From Metridium senile (Eukaryota; Cnidaria; Anthozoa; Actiniaria; Metridiidae), in NCBI GenBank assembly GCA_949775045.1, contig OX459100.1, positions 3,269,936 through 3,333,935 of the forward strand: a stretch of DNA of 64,000 nt, read 5' to 3'. Of the stretch, positions 1 through 20,386 are shown in pieces (within the stretch, counting starts at the first letter, position 1; the number at the start of each line of letters is the position of its first letter). The position numbers and the translations under genes are program-made. Under the pieces are notes generated by a model. That model saw nothing but the letters and a program-made list of their open reading frames with translations, was not told the origin of the DNA and searched no databases.

Positions 1-377
1 AGCGATTTGGTATCTTTAAGGGTATTGATATTGAAATGTGGAGTTGTGAAGTTTCTTGGTGTCTTTTTATATGGTATTGAAAAATAGCCCATTAAATTTT
101 TTAGCCGCTATCGAGACTATTTCTGCTAATATTTCAGCTCCTATATGATTTTACGTCGTCCGTGACAAAATAGCATTACGCGTAATACACGGTATTACCT
201 GTTGGTAGTTAGTACTACTAACAACACTATAGATACTAGACTAGACTTATTTTTTTTATGACACACATAATCTTGACTCTTCTAGTATCTTTGTATCTAT
301 TACGCAACTATTACGCACTACTACAAACTAGTTAGTCATTTTTCTCTCACGGACGACGACGGAAAATCACTATAGTT
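1..377. other. AT-rich non-coding sequence
   Basis: No gene-like ORF, tandem repeat or inverted repeat was recognised here. Confidence 0.5.
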
Positions 378-955
378 CTTATTTAGTGAATAACTCTTTT
401 TACTACAACCTATTTTTGTTGTTATAATTAATGAAAAACTTTCTTCATTTTTTGTTGCCTACTTATTTATTAACACATAAGGATGTAAAAATGAGACTAA
501 GTAAGGAAATAATTTTATGACGTTTCGGAGCCATCACGCTCCATTATCAAATAATAATAATTACAATATGCAGAAAGTTCGCTTATAAAGAAACTAATTT
601 ATGTAAATAATTTGGCACGGATGGAATCCGACTGTTCTAGTAAATTTGACTGCCTGTTGCACGAGATGCTGTACATCAGGGATTAAAACCTGTCCTGAAT
701 GTACAGTCGGATTCCATCCGTGCCAAATTCTTTACATAAATTAGTTTCTTTATAAGTGAACTTTCTGCATATTGTAATTATTATTATTTGATAATGGAGA
801 GTGATGGCTCCGAAACGTCACAAAATCATTTCCTTACTAAGTCTCATTTTTACATCCTTATGTGTTAATAAATAAGTAGGCAACAAAAAATGAAGAAAGT
901 TTTTCATTTATAACAACAAAAATAGGTTGTAGTAAAAAGAGTTATTCGTGTCAGT
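378..955. repeat. Large inverted repeat (arms about 250 bp) around the left edge of copy A
   Basis: About 378-632 is the reverse complement of about 703-955 (for example 'cagtcggattccatccgtgc' at 703 and its complement ending near 632), with a spacer of 70 bp. Copy B has only the right arm and spacer, so the left arm was added in A or lost in B. No ORF. Confidence 0.75.
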
Positions 956-2099
956 TCTTTTGCATTTGTGATTCCTGTGGTATATCTACTTAGTTAAAAC
1001 CATAATATTTATGTATTTATTTATTTAACCCAACGTTGTCATGAAGAGAGTAAACAAATTCTAAAAAGCGCAGATTAGTGCAACACTGTTTGTTCAACAG
1101 GAGCCTGATTCATAGTTTTGCAAGAAAACTTATCATTATACACTTTAATTAGAAAATGAAAAATATCGAAATTGATTTTAAAAGCTCTTTCTACTTCCTG
1201 CCGTCGCATTTAAAATGTATTATCATAAACTTACCAACTAATCACTATAGTCCCTCAAGATTGTAAACTGTCTGGGAAAAAGTTAGACTGCGAGAAGTAC
1301 GTACGTTTCCCTCCGGATTCCGAGTATTAGCTTTTTAAAAACGTTTGTTGTCCTATTGCTCGCAGTCTAGGAAAAACTGCACTATAAAGCCCATTTATTC
1401 ACATGGAAAGAGCGCTATATAAACTCCATATAAACTGCAAAACAATAATTTTTTCATTATCCATGCTTTTACGCAAAGCCCCCCATGGAAACGAGTGAAT
1501 TTTTGGCCGAGAAAAAATGAGACGTGTTGTGTAAGGGGACTTCAATTCAAAACATAACTCGATCGAGCTAATTCAAATCGTTTTTTCAATCCTGTTTTTC
1601 TGCGACTAAAATTAAGGACTGTTTTGCAGTCTAATCTTATATCATTATCACGTCATCCATTTCCTTAGTTTTATAGATGAAAATTGGAAACTTTCATTCT
1701 GTGTGACACTTAAGCAACTTGAGGTAACAAGTATACATATATTTATATTGTATAAAATATTTCATACGCACTCTATAATTGCCTGGCTGGACTCATTATT
1801 TTACTTGTCATTACATGGATACATAGCCCAAGTTTACCCTCTGAAGGTTCTTTCAGATACGAATATGTACAGCGGTTTGATATGCTGAATACCTTGTGAA
1901 AACATGGTATGTAAATAATCATTTAAGAAAGAGTATTGCACTTGAACCGACACCCATCCAAATGATAGACACTTGAAATGAAGATCAATAATAATGATCG
2001 ATAATAATAATATCTTTATTTAACGAGAGTGACACTTTATCCTCAGATAATTTCCAAGTGGTTCTCAAGCTCTCAATGAATAATACATCAAAAATAAAA

Positions 2100-2372
2100 G
2101 TGCTGTCTTTCAGTAGCTCAAAATCTCAATAAATAAATATCAGTTGAGTCGGCGTCCAAAACTTCAGTAAATAAATACCAGTAGAACTTTTCTTACATCA
2201 GTTTTACGTTAATTGATTTATGACATTTGTTGCTGAAAAGCCTTCTTCAAAACGCACCAATAAAGTATGTATGTATGTATGTATGTCTGCAACGTCAACT
2301 TGAAACTTCAGTAAGAACATGTTTATAAAATACATACAGTTGAACTACGTTCAAAACGTCAGTAAATAAAAA
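2100..2372 (+). repeat. Decayed short repeats ('aaaacgtcagtaaataaa' units), copy A
   Basis: Units of about 60 bp containing 'acgtcagtaaataaa' recur with drift, and the matching block lies at 18980-19240 in copy B. A short (TATG) run sits at 2265-2287. Confidence 0.45.
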
Positions 2373-3304
2373 TTGCTTTTTTGTTTTAAGACAATTAAGA
2401 GCGTATGCCCACAAGGATCGAGAACCTCATGACAGTTCAAAAAAATCGAAATTCTTTTTATTTCACCAAAAGAAACCCTTTATAGGACTATTTCAAAAAA
2501 TCATACTTAGAAGTCCGAAAAAAAAAATTTCGGTGAGAATTTTACAAAAGTTTGAAAACTCGCCTGGCGGGCCAGTTTTCGGCTATTCCGAGGCTCGAAA
2601 AATGCCCAACTTTAACGAAATACTGTACACTTGAAATGAAAGGGATTAACATGATATTTAACTCAGTTAATAAACATCTCAAAACGTTCACAGAAATCAA
2701 AAAATATTTCCTATAGAATAAATTTTAATTTTATTCTGAAGCATTTTGTACGACTCATTTTTTGAGTTAATTTATGCGTGTAAACAAAGCTAATTTTCGC
2801 ATAGTCAAAACTACTCCTGGTATACATATTTTGGACACAAAAATTAAACCATTTTAAAGCAAATTTATCCTTTTATTCGCACAGGAAATTTCAAGCTGGG
2901 GAAATAAATAGATCGGACGAAAACATTTTTTGAATATGACCCTTTCGTGACCGTTTGTCACGCTTCTGACAAGCAAATATCAATGAATGCTTCATTAGTA
3001 AGCGATAATATTTCTCCCTGTTTTGGGAGGAAGTCATTTCTAATGTTACAAAACATCACATTACACCACTGTAAAGAAAATTTATCCTTTTATTCGTATA
3101 AGAAATTTTAAACTTGGGAACTACATACATCGGAAGAAAATGATATTCGAGTATGACCCATTCGTGACCATTTGTCACGCTTCTCATAAGCAAATATCAA
3201 TGAATGCTTCAATATTAGCAATAATATTTCCCCCAGTTTTGGGACGAAATCATTTCTAATGTTGCAAAACATCACATGAAGCTCTGAAATAGTAATATAA
3301 TGCA

Positions 3305-4490
3305 CTAGTCAAAGTAAACCCCCACCCCCCCCCCCCCCCCAACCCGGGACAGGGTGGGGATAAGTGGGGCATTTGAAAAATTGACTTGGCAAATGTTGGT
3401 AAATACCCCACTTAGTGGGAGAGAAATAAAAATCAAATCCCCGACCCCCTGGAGTCAAAAATGATAATAGAGTAAAACTGTTAGAATATACGTAAAACTT
3501 TATAAGTGAAAAAAAAAAAAGCGATTTTGTACAAAATCCTTTGTTTTCTATAGCTTAATTAGCAATCTTTTGTGCAAAATTGCATTTTGTGTTTCACGGA
3601 TATATTGTTTACACTTTTATAAAATAAAAACAAAAAATAAAATTATCTTTAGATAAGTATATATATATGGTTGAGTCATCATAGCAAATAGCTTTTATTT
3701 CAAATTTTAACATTTTAAGCATACTGGGCAAAACCATTGGCCAGGTGGGGCCACATTAATGCCAACGCAGTCGAAATGAAACCATATACAATCTTGCATT
3801 GATTGCTGTCACAAGCAATCATGTCACCCTCCTCTGGCCAACCACACAAACAAAACACATCTTCATCTTCAGCAAACAACATTTCAGGAGACTGCTTAGC
3901 TCTGTTAGCTGCTGCTGGCTGGTTGACTGCTGCTGGCTGAACAAAGCCCGTGTGGGGTGGTCTTATCTTTTAGGGTCTGAAATCACCATCTGAGTTAATT
4001 TATGCATACTTTTTTCAAAACCGTCCGTCGAGCACCCCTATCATTTTTTGAGGGAGTCCCCCCCCCCCCCCCCCCCCCCCCCACCCCCCCGGGGGAACAA
4101 AGCTATCGACTTGCTTGGCTTTTTAATACCTTGTTTTTCAGCGTTTTTGTCATCAATGCATTCCAGTTTTGTATGACTGACCTTGCGGTTCAACAAATCT
4201 GTGGGGGGCTCCTTGACTTTCATATAGAGCCACAGGGAGCCCAAGCTATCTTTGAAGTGATTTTTCATTTCCAGTCCTTCTCCTAAGAGAATGTTTAGTT
4301 TCCAGGCCTCTTCTTAATACTCGAACCAATCCCGACCTAATGCCCCACTATATTAACACACTAGTAAAATATTCACTTTATCCCCACCCCCTTGGGCACC
4401 ATTGCTTGACAAAAGTGATCCCAAGCCCCACATTGCCCCCACCCTGTCCCGGGTTGGGGGGGGGGGTGGGGGTTTACTTTGACTAGTGCA
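3305..4490. mobile_element. Nested TA-target element with 'TGCACTAGTCAAAG' termini
   Basis: Both ends carry TGCACTAGTCAAAGTAAACC in opposite orientation, followed by long C (left) or G (right) runs. The other arm of the host foldback element keeps the uninterrupted site ('gcaatataactaaaag' when reversed), so the insertion is flanked by a TA or ATA duplication. The interior holds a poly(C) run near 4058 and a broken minus-strand PHD-finger coding remnant. Confidence 0.75.
3707..4268 (-). pseudogene. Broken PHD-finger protein remnant inside the nested element
   Basis: On the minus strand, 3858-3790 encodes [20 protein letters not shown], then a frameshift near 3785, then [20 protein letters not shown] and VCLKC followed by a stop at 3707-3709. 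This is the Cys4-His-Cys3 pattern of a PHD zinc finger at a protein C-terminus. Upstream, an Ala/Gln linker and AEDED lead into it. A separate open frame at 4268-4041 (KNHFKDSLGSLWLYMKVKEP...) may belong to the same lost protein but is not recognised. PHD fingers bind histone tails and occur in some transposon proteins; the parent element is not identified. The frame is broken, so no product is expected. Confidence 0.7.
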
Positions 4491-6132
4491 TAACTAAAAG
4501 TAGAGTTATTTTAGAGAATATTTGTGTTTTATTTTCGCGTGATAATCATTTTTATGCATAAATTAAAATGTCAAATCGAACTAGAAATAAATTTGATAAT
4601 AAAAAGCATCTTACAAATAATGCACTTTTAGTTGTGTTCCAGATGACGATTAAGTTTAATTTTTATACCATGAAAACTTAATTGAAATAATCAATAATTA
4701 TTTTAATTAGAACATGACAGGATTGCGCAATTTCAGTGTTTCTTGCATTATTTTAGAGAATATTTGTGTTTTATTTTCGCGTGATCATTATTTATATGCA
4801 TAAACTAACATGTCACATCGGACTAGAAATATTATCCTAGATGAAATGCCAGAAGAAAGTCAGAAACATATACTATTAAGTATTACTAAGTACTATTTCC
4901 ACGTACTTTATCAATAAAACATCTTTCTGTACGAAAAAGCTAATCATTTGATAATTAGTTAATTATTCATCGATTATTTTATGTGATTATAAAAGCGTTT
5001 CAAAAGCGAGCGTGACCAGGTCACATCACAATCTTGTCTGACCTGGTTTGCTGGTACTTTTAGCTTGAGCAAGGTTCTTGCATCCTCTTTCGCGCGATGT
5101 TGTACTAGTAAGGACATGGCTTCGTGCGGCATTAAAAAAACTTTCATATCCCTTTCATATCACTTTCACATCCCCCAGAGGGCCTGATACTCAGGCTACC
5201 GGGCATCTAAAAGTTCTCAAAATAGGTTCAGACGCGGGAGTGTGGACAGTGAAGCAAAACTATTACTAGCTCGAGCGGGTAAGTTGTAGCAGCTTGTTTC
5301 AGTTCTGTTTTGAAATGTTGCTGTTTATTTTCTAAGCATATTTGTATTTTATTAGGTATCTTTACAGTCAAGGAATTCCACACCTCAATCACACAAGTCC
5401 CAACCATAGAGATCAATATGGCATTCGTTGAAAATGCGGTAAATTGAAATGCGCAATACCTCAAGAAATAGCGTGGCACAGATCAAGTAATGTAAAGGGC
5501 GATAAACGCATCGACAGCAGTCAATCAGAATATCTCTTTCGGAGGATAAAATAATTAATTCATGTCGGATCCCATGGCCCTGTCATTATCATCATCATTA
5601 TCATCATCATCATGGTCATCGTTGTTAATATTTTGTTATTTATTTGACTCCACTAATTTTCCACTGCCAAATACCTTGTTGTTGCTCGACTAACGTATTT
5701 ATCCCAATAGTTATAAAAACTCAAAAAGGAAAAGAATTGCGAGCATTTTTTTTATAGTGCCTTTAGTGAAAAATAAATAACTGCTCCCATTAGGAATGGT
5801 TGGGCTGTCTCATCCATGTCAAAACGTTTTCTTATTTAGATTTGAAGTTTATATAGCATAAGGATATTTCGAGGCTCCACACAAAATCGGGACTCACTAA
5901 TAAGCTTCTCTTTTTTGATGAGAAAGCTCTGGGAACGAGGTTGTGCTGCGACCTAAATAATACACGGACCTGTGTAATATTTGATACCGCTTTCTGATTC
6001 AAGTCATTTTAGAACTATCAAGCAATTGCTACAGGTATAGGAATATGATATATTCAATACTTGCATCAATTTGTTAGCATACAAATATTGGGAAAACTAC
6101 TTCAAACTGTATTAGCGTCAGGCGAATGTATA

Positions 6133-6437
6133 CAGTCATTTGAAAAAACGCTGTCGCCGACCGGCTTCGCAACTACGCGACTAGACCTAAAAGAAGTATG
6201 GGTAGAAATCACTGAAGGAGTTATCAACATCTTGAGCTCTCAGTGCTCTATACAACGGTTTATGTCTTTGCACAGAACGCGAAGGTACACATTCATTCAT
6301 TTACTCGCTACATATTTCAGCATATTTCTTTAGTGCGTGCTAAACATTTTTTGCTTCAGTGATTTTTAACCACACTCCCGCTTGGGCTTGTCGCGTAGTC
6401 GCGTAGCCTGTCGGTGACAATGTTTTTCAAATGACTG
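6133..6437. mobile_element. TA-flanked MITE (CAGTCATTTGAAAAA termini)
   Basis: Inverted repeats of about 50 bp (CAGTCATTTGAAAAA... and its complement) are flanked by TA at 6131-6132 and 6438-6439, the target and terminus style of Tc1/mariner-derived MITEs. It lies in the middle of the foldback element. Confidence 0.7.
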
Positions 6438-8487
6438 TATTTACAAATCTTAGACGTTCGACAATTCTACAAGGTTTTAGAAAAAAGTATCGAACATAAA
6501 AGTATATAGATAATAGTTATAATTCGATCTTGAATGGATTCAAGAAACACTGAAATTGCGTGACCCTGTCACGTTAGCGTCAAACGGCTAGCGGTGTCTA
6601 TACTAGTGCTTCTCGCCATAGTTAACCTATGTTCTAATTGAAAGAATTATTGATTATTTGAATGAAGTGTTCATTCTACATGTATAAAAGTTAAAACTGT
6701 CTTGTTATTTAGAACACAACTAAAAGTGCAGTATTTGTAAGATGCTTTTTATTATCAAATTTATTTCCAGTTCGATTTGACATTTTAATTTATGCATAAA
6801 AATGATGATCACGCGAAAATAAAACACGAATATTCTCTATTAATAACTCTACTTTTAGTTATATTGCTATTTCAGCGCTTAATGTGATGTTTTGCAACAA
6901 TAGAAATGATTTCGTCCCAAAACTGGGGGAAATATTACCGCTTACTATTGAAGCATTCATTGATATTTGCTTATCAGAAGCGTGACAAACGGTCACGAAA
7001 GGGTCATATTCAAAAAATGTTTTCGTCCGATCTATTTATTTCCCCAGCTTGAAATTTCTTGTGCGAATAAAAGGATAAATTTGCTTTACAATGGTTTAGA
7101 TTTTGTGTCCAAAATATGTATACCAGGAGTAGTTTTGACTATGTGAAAATTAGCTTTGTTTACACGCATAAATTAACTCAAAAAATGAGTCGTACAAAAT
7201 GCTTCAGAATAAAATTAAAATTTATTCTATAGGAAATATTTTTTGATTTCTGTGAACGTTTTGAGATGTTTATTAACTGAGTTAAATATCATGTTAATCC
7301 CTTTCATTTCAAGTGTACAGTATTTCGTTAAATTTGGGCATTTTTCGAGCCACGGAATAGCGGAAAACTGGCCCGCCAGGCGAGTTTTCAAACTTTTGTA
7401 AAATTCTCACCGAAATTTTTTTTTTCGGACTTCTAAGTATGATTTTTTGAAATAGTCCTATAAAGGGTTTCTTTTGGTGAAATAAAAAGAATTTCGATTT
7501 TTTTGAACTGTCATGAGGTTCTCGATCCTTGTGGGCATACACTCTTAAGTGTTTAAAACGTTAGTATTCAAGCGCCCTTTGCAATTAAACTGTTGGGCCA
7601 CGTCCGATCGAAACGTCAGTGAGTACAGCTTGGTTATATAACAGTGTCTTTTACTGACTTAAAATCAAGAAAAACATTTTTACTTCAAAGTAGTTGTTGT
7701 GGAAAAATTTGATAAATAGCTTGGTTAACGGTTTCTTTTTTACTGCAATTATAACTTAAAATTAAATTAAAGAAAGATATTTAAGTAGTTGTTGTGAAAA
7801 AAAAATAACAAAAGGCTTGCGCCATAACGAGATACAAAGATACAAAGATACAAGTAGTTGTACGAAAAAAAAAAAAATAGCTCAATACTTTTAAGTATAC
7901 TTTTAAGTATACTTTTAAAAAGGTGTGATGCTGTATAGTTTTAAGTTTCGAACAATTTATTACCTAAACAAACAAATTTCAATTCGCTCAATAACCAAGG
8001 CGATATAGAAAATAAAAACCAACAGCCGATACACTAAATGTTGACCTTGCGCAACTGTAAATATGAAATCAGGGGGGGGGGAGTATTACTGCCCCCTACC
8101 CCCTGAAGTTACGTTGCTACTAGATTCGCAAAAATTCATCAAAATGCATGTTTGTTAAGCTTTTACAAACAGACGTTTTAAAATTAAATTATGTATGTTT
8201 AGCTATTTTTATATTCAGCTTATTTTGTAAACCTGCGCCAATGCAAGCATTTGTGATTCTATACGGCCAAATTTGTAGCCAAAATGTTTAGTGCATTTGT
8301 AGTAAAATAAAGTTGACTGTTATTCGTAGAGAAATTAAATAGACCTTTCAAAATGTCATTCAATGTTTTGACATATATCAAATTACCCCCCCCCCCCCCC
8401 CCCCCTAACTAAATACATAGAAACGTATTCGGTAACCATAACGGAGCCGAGCCAGTATACACTTTAAGCTGGACTGGAAGCGTCAGT

Positions 8488-8494
8488 TATATAC
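8488..8494 (+). promoter_or_regulatory. Candidate TATA box of SEA gene 1
   Basis: TATATAC lies about 63 bp before the ATG, inside a block of roughly 130 bp that is nearly identical upstream of SEA gene 2 (20380-20386). Conservation of the block suggests a shared core promoter. The transcription start is not known. Confidence 0.4.
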
Positions 8495-8556
8495 CTCTTA
8501 AGATTAGCAGAAAAGAAATCATCTTATCAGAGACTACAAGTTTGCTGCCGACCAAA

Positions 8557-15676
<7,120 letters not shown>

Positions 15677-16183
15677 GGGGCAAGTTCTCCTATACAATGG
15701 ATTAGTGCATGATATATGTAGGCTAAACGGTATAGGAATTGCTTTCTTTTTTCAGCTTATATTTGACACGTAGATCTAACAAAATAATTCACTTAATATT
15801 TTATATCTTTTTGTAGAGTTTATACATTGGCGTCTTGATGTTTATATAAACTGACTCATGAGAAATTGATAAAAAAAATGGATAGCCGTACGTACGTGAG
15901 GAGGGTTGTATATTAGATACAAATCTTGTCCTGGTATGCATAAAGTTTTTAAACTTGAATTTTCTCAGCCAGATTAACTTTTATCTTGTCGACAATTTTC
16001 TTAAAATACGAAAGAACTAATGGTTGGAGTTTCATAAGTACTATACAATATTCGCGTCCGATCTGTATCGATACACAATTGGAATATATGTCATTCTAAA
16101 GTAAACATTCCAAGTAAACAGTTTGATAAACAAAAAAAAATCAAAATACTTTTTAAAAAGAATTCAATTGTACTGTCGACCTA

Positions 16184-16447
16184 CAATCATTGACAAAAGT
16201 GTTGGCACGAATGTGATAAAGTAATTTTAGCACTGCTGAAATTCTACTTCTCCCCCCACCCCCCTTCGCAATGTTGAGGAGGGAGTCATTGTTTGGTGCT
16301 TGTGTGGTTGACCTGTCAATGCGCTATCATTTCACACCAACATTGATGTGGGGGAAAGGGGGGAAAATTTTTTATACTTAAAATAAATGAAGTAGTCACT
16401 ATGAGATAAAATACTAAAATCGTGCCAACTACTTTTGACAATGATTG
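16184..16447. mobile_element. TA-flanked MITE (CAATCATTGACAAAAGT termini)
   Basis: CAATCATTGACAAAAGT at the left is mirrored at the right and flanked by TA at 16182-16183 and 16448-16449, in Tc1/mariner style. The 'gcaatgttgaggagggagtc' core resembles 55542-55565. Confidence 0.75.
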
Positions 16448-16449
16448 TA

Positions 16450-17265
16450 GATGTCGTTATTCCTTGGTCGAGGCGGAAATCATCACCGTGCTGGAGGTTT
16501 TAATGCTTTTATACAAATACAGCTGGTTAAACCACTGTGTCAGTACCCGAGTATTTAAAATTAGCCCTTTTTCATAAAGAACAAGGGACTGGGACCAATT
16601 TCAAAATATTAATTATATTAAAATATTTGGAAAACTGACTTTAAATTTAGAAAGAGAACATCAAAATTAGTACTATTACGAAGGTTCAGGATGTTTGGTC
16701 ACATATTTAAGATATTGTGTGCTTTCAAAAGCTGCAAAAATAAGATAGTATGGCTGTGCTCCAAACGTCCTTCCAGCATTCTCTCAGCTGAAATTCTGAT
16801 TCTCTATATCAATTATTTGGAATTTATAAAATATCACTATATCCTATCCATTTGCTTGAATTTGCTGAAATTTGACAAACTTACTATAATCTTCATTTAT
16901 TTTTCCATTAGATTAAATTTGACAAACTTGGTCCCATTCCCTTGCTCTTTATTGTAAGAAATGAGGAGATCGTATCGTACTGATGTACAGAAATACTCCT
17001 AATACTATTGATTTGTTCATCTCTTGTAGTATATCATTTCATTGCTAAGATCACTTGATTTGATTGACAGAACTTTGATGTCGTGTGTTTTCATAGCAGG
17101 TCGCGTAATTTCTAAAATAGGTGTGAAGCAAAACTGACAAAATTGTAATCACAAATCTCTCACCAAATTTCTACAAATATAATTTTACAAATTGTAAGCA
17201 TGAATTACAATATTTCAATCTTAAAATAAAATTACTTGTGGAAATAATTTTCTTTTGCTACTAGT
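16450..17265. other. Spacer between duplication copies
   Basis: AT-rich sequence with only short spurious ORFs; nothing recognised. Confidence 0.5.
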
Positions 17266-18390
17266 GTTCTAGTAAATTTGACTGCCTGTTGCACGAGATG
17301 CTGTACATCAGGGATTAAAACCTGTCCTGAATGTACAGTCGGATTCCATCCGTGCCAAATTCTTTACATAAATTAGTTTCTTTATAAGTGAACTTTCTGC
17401 ATATTGTAATTATTATTATTTGATAATGGAGAGTGATGGCTCCGAAACGTCACAAAATCATTTCCTTACTAAGTCTCATTTTTACATCCTTATGTGTTAA
17501 TAAATAAGTAGGCAACAAAAAATGAAGAAAGTTTTTCATTTATAACAACAAAAATAGGTTGTAGTAAAAAGAGTTATTCGTGTCAGTTCTTTTGCATTTG
17601 TGATTCCTGTGGTATATCTACTTAGTTAAAACCATAATATTTATGTATTTATTTATTTAACCCAACATTGTCATGGAGAGAGTAAACAAATTCTAAAAAG
17701 CGCAGATTAGTGCAACACTGTTTGTTCAACAGGAGCCTGATTCATAGTTTTGCAAGAAAACTTATCATTATACACTTTAATTAGAAAATGAAAAATATCG
17801 GAATTGATTTTAAAAGCTCTTTCTACTTCCTGCCGTCACATTTAAAATGTATTATCATAAACTTACCAACTAATCACTATAGTCCCTCAAGATTGTAAAC
17901 TGTCTGGGAAAAAGTTAGACTGCGAGAAGTACGTACGTTTCCCTCCGGATTCCGAGTATTAGCTTTTTAAAAACGTTTGTTGTCCTCGGAATCCGAAGGG
18001 AAAAGTAGCGACTGCTCGCAGTACGTCTAGGAAAAACTGCACTATAAAGCCCATTTATTCACATGGAAAACGCGCTATATAAAACTAACAAACAGTCCCT
18101 ACTTTAACTATAAAACACTGTGTTTTTATTATCCATGCGTTTAAGCAAAAACTCTACGGAAACGAGTTATTTTTTGGCCGAGAAAAATGAGACGTGTTGT
18201 GTAAGAAAAGGGGCTTCAGAACATAACTCGATCGAGCTTCAAATCGTTTTTCAATCCTGTTTTTCTGCGACTAAAATTAAGGACTGTTTTGCAGTCGAAA
18301 CTTCATATATCATTATCACGTCATTCATTTCCTTAGTTTTATAGATGAAAATTGGAAACTTCCATTCTGTGTGACACTTAAAACTTGAAT

Positions 18391-18490
18391 GGAAACTAGT
18401 GAGTGAACTAGTATAGGCTGCGTCGGTGTTTGATATATATATAAATGATAGGTAATATATTTAAATTTGTAACACCGTAAAAAATGTTCA
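18391..18490 (-). repeat. Single copy of the 95-bp 'tatcaaacaccgacgcagcc' repeat
   Basis: The minus strand matches the monomer of the tandem array at 55775-56455 ('ttacggtgttacaaattt...gacgcagcctatactagt'). Confidence 0.7.
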
Positions 18491-18743
18491 CTGGAGGTAT
18501 TTACACGTGTATCCAATCCAGTCATAAAATGGGTTTGAAAATGTATGTATTAATTTCGTCTTGTTTTGTACTATGTGATCGCGTTTGGTGGATCATTTTT
18601 CTCAAAAATAGTCATGTTATAAATACAATTATTTATATTTTATAAAATATTTTATACGCGCGCGCTCTAATTGACTGGCAGGACATGCTTTTACTTGTCA
18701 TTACATGGATATATAGCCCAAGTTTACCCTCTGGAGGGTCTTA

Positions 18744-18838
18744 GGGGCTGTTTATATTAAGGCGAGTTGTCCCTGCTAGCCGATATAACTCTATTGTTTT
18801 GAGTCCCCTGGGGAATACACTTTCATATAAACAGCCCC
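18744..18838. mobile_element. 95-bp MITE with TTA target duplication
   Basis: GGGGCTGTTTATAT and ATATAAACAGCCCC termini are flanked by TTA at 18741-18743 and 18839-18841. Copy A has the empty site near 1845 ('ggttctttcagatacg'), so this insertion followed the duplication. A TTA duplication fits PIF/Harbinger-type elements. Confidence 0.75.
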
Positions 18839-20379
18839 TTATTCAGATACGAATATTTACAGCGGTTAGAGACGCTCAATAGCTTGTGAAAACATCGTAT
18901 GTAAATAAACATTTAAGAAAGAATATTGTACTTGAACTACACCCCGTCCAAATGATAAACACTAGAAATGAAGATCAATGAATAATACAAGTGCTGTCTT
19001 TCAGTAGCTCAATATGTCAGTAAACAAATAAATTGAACGTCCCAAATGTTTCTCAGTAGAACTCTTCTTACAATAGTTGAATGTCCAAGACGTCAGTAAA
19101 TAAATACCAGTAGAACGTTTCTTACATCAGTTGTACGTTAATTGATTTGTAACATTTGTTGCTGAAAAGCCTTCTTCCATGAGCACCAATAAAGTATATA
19201 TATGTATGTATGTACGTCTGCAACGTCAATTGAAACTTCAGTATTCAAACGCCTTTTGCAATTAAACTGTTGGACCGAAAAAAAGTCCGAAACGTCAGTG
19301 AGTACAGCTTGGTTATATAACAGTGTCTTTTTTACTGCAATTATTTTGAAAAAAAGAACAAAAGGCTTGCAGCATCACGAGATACAAAGATACAAGTATA
19401 GTTGTAAGAAAAAAATAATAATTAGCTCAATACTTAAAGGTGTGATGCTGTATAGTTTTAAGTTTCGAACAATTTATTACCTAAACAAACAAATTTCAGT
19501 TCGCTCAATAACCAAGGCGATATAATAAATAAAAACCAACAACCGATACACTAAATGTTGACCTTGCGCAACTGTAAATATGAAATCAGGGGGGGGGAAG
19601 TATTACTGCCCCCTACCCCCTGAAATTACGTTGCTACTAGATTCGCAAAAATTCATCCAAATGCATGTTTGTTAAGCTTATCTAATAAAAAATTAATTTT
19701 TTGCTGACTAATTTGAATTGTTCAGCTTTGTTGATTCCAGTTTTTACTGAGTTGTTTTCAAAACTAACATTTTTTGCTTATGCTTTCGATACTAGCCAGG
19801 GCACAGCTTTTCGACTGTGTTTCGATAAGAGTGTTTGCCTCGTTTTACAAATGGACGTATAGACGTATAGAATAATTAATCATCGAACCAAAGAAGAATG
19901 CTTAAAGCGAACATATCATTTTGCCTCTACAAGGAAGAAAAATAACTTTAAAATATTCATTAATTTGATCATTAGTTTTGACCTGCAAATACTTGTTTTG
20001 CAGACAAAAATATAGACCTGCTCATACTTGTTTTGCAGACAAAAATAAAAACTTTCAGGAAACAAAAAGTCGTTTCAAAATACCCTCCGGCTAAAGTAAA
20101 ACCACAAAATGAAAATTAAAAATCATATAAACAAAAGCTTTTCCTTTATTTTCGAATTATCTCTAGCTGACTTCAGTTGTTAAGGAATTAAAACAAGAAT
20201 TTCCGAAAGCCTATCAGTTTAAAGACACTTTTCAAAATGTCATTCAATGTTTTGACATATTTCAAATTACCCGACTTAACCCCCCCTATTTATCAACCAA
20301 CTAAATACATAGAAACGTATTCGGTAACCATAACGAAGCCGAGCCAGTATACACTTTAAGCTGGACTGGAAGCGTCAGT

Positions 20380-20386
20380 TATATAC
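20380..20386 (+). promoter_or_regulatory. Candidate TATA box of SEA gene 2
   Basis: Same TATATAC motif and surrounding sequence as upstream of SEA gene 1, at 64 bp before the ATG. The conserved block starts near 'aactaaatacatagaaacg' (about 20300) and runs into exon 1. Confidence 0.4.

Larger units (their letters stand above)
2374..7560. mobile_element. Foldback element of about 5.2 kb inserted in copy A
   Basis: The outer arms are long imperfect inverted repeats: 2374 to about 3060 against about 6880-7560, continuing at 4484-4850 against about 6540-6870. Terminal sequence reads 'gttttaaga...gtatgcccac' on both ends. Copy B lacks it: there 'gaaacttcagtattcaaacg' (19228) is continuous, showing the approximate empty site. 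The interior (4855-6540) has no transposase-like ORF. It is therefore a non-autonomous element with very long terminal inverted repeats, of a class I cannot name. A second partial copy of the arm at 3060-3305 suggests internal duplication. Confidence 0.75.
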
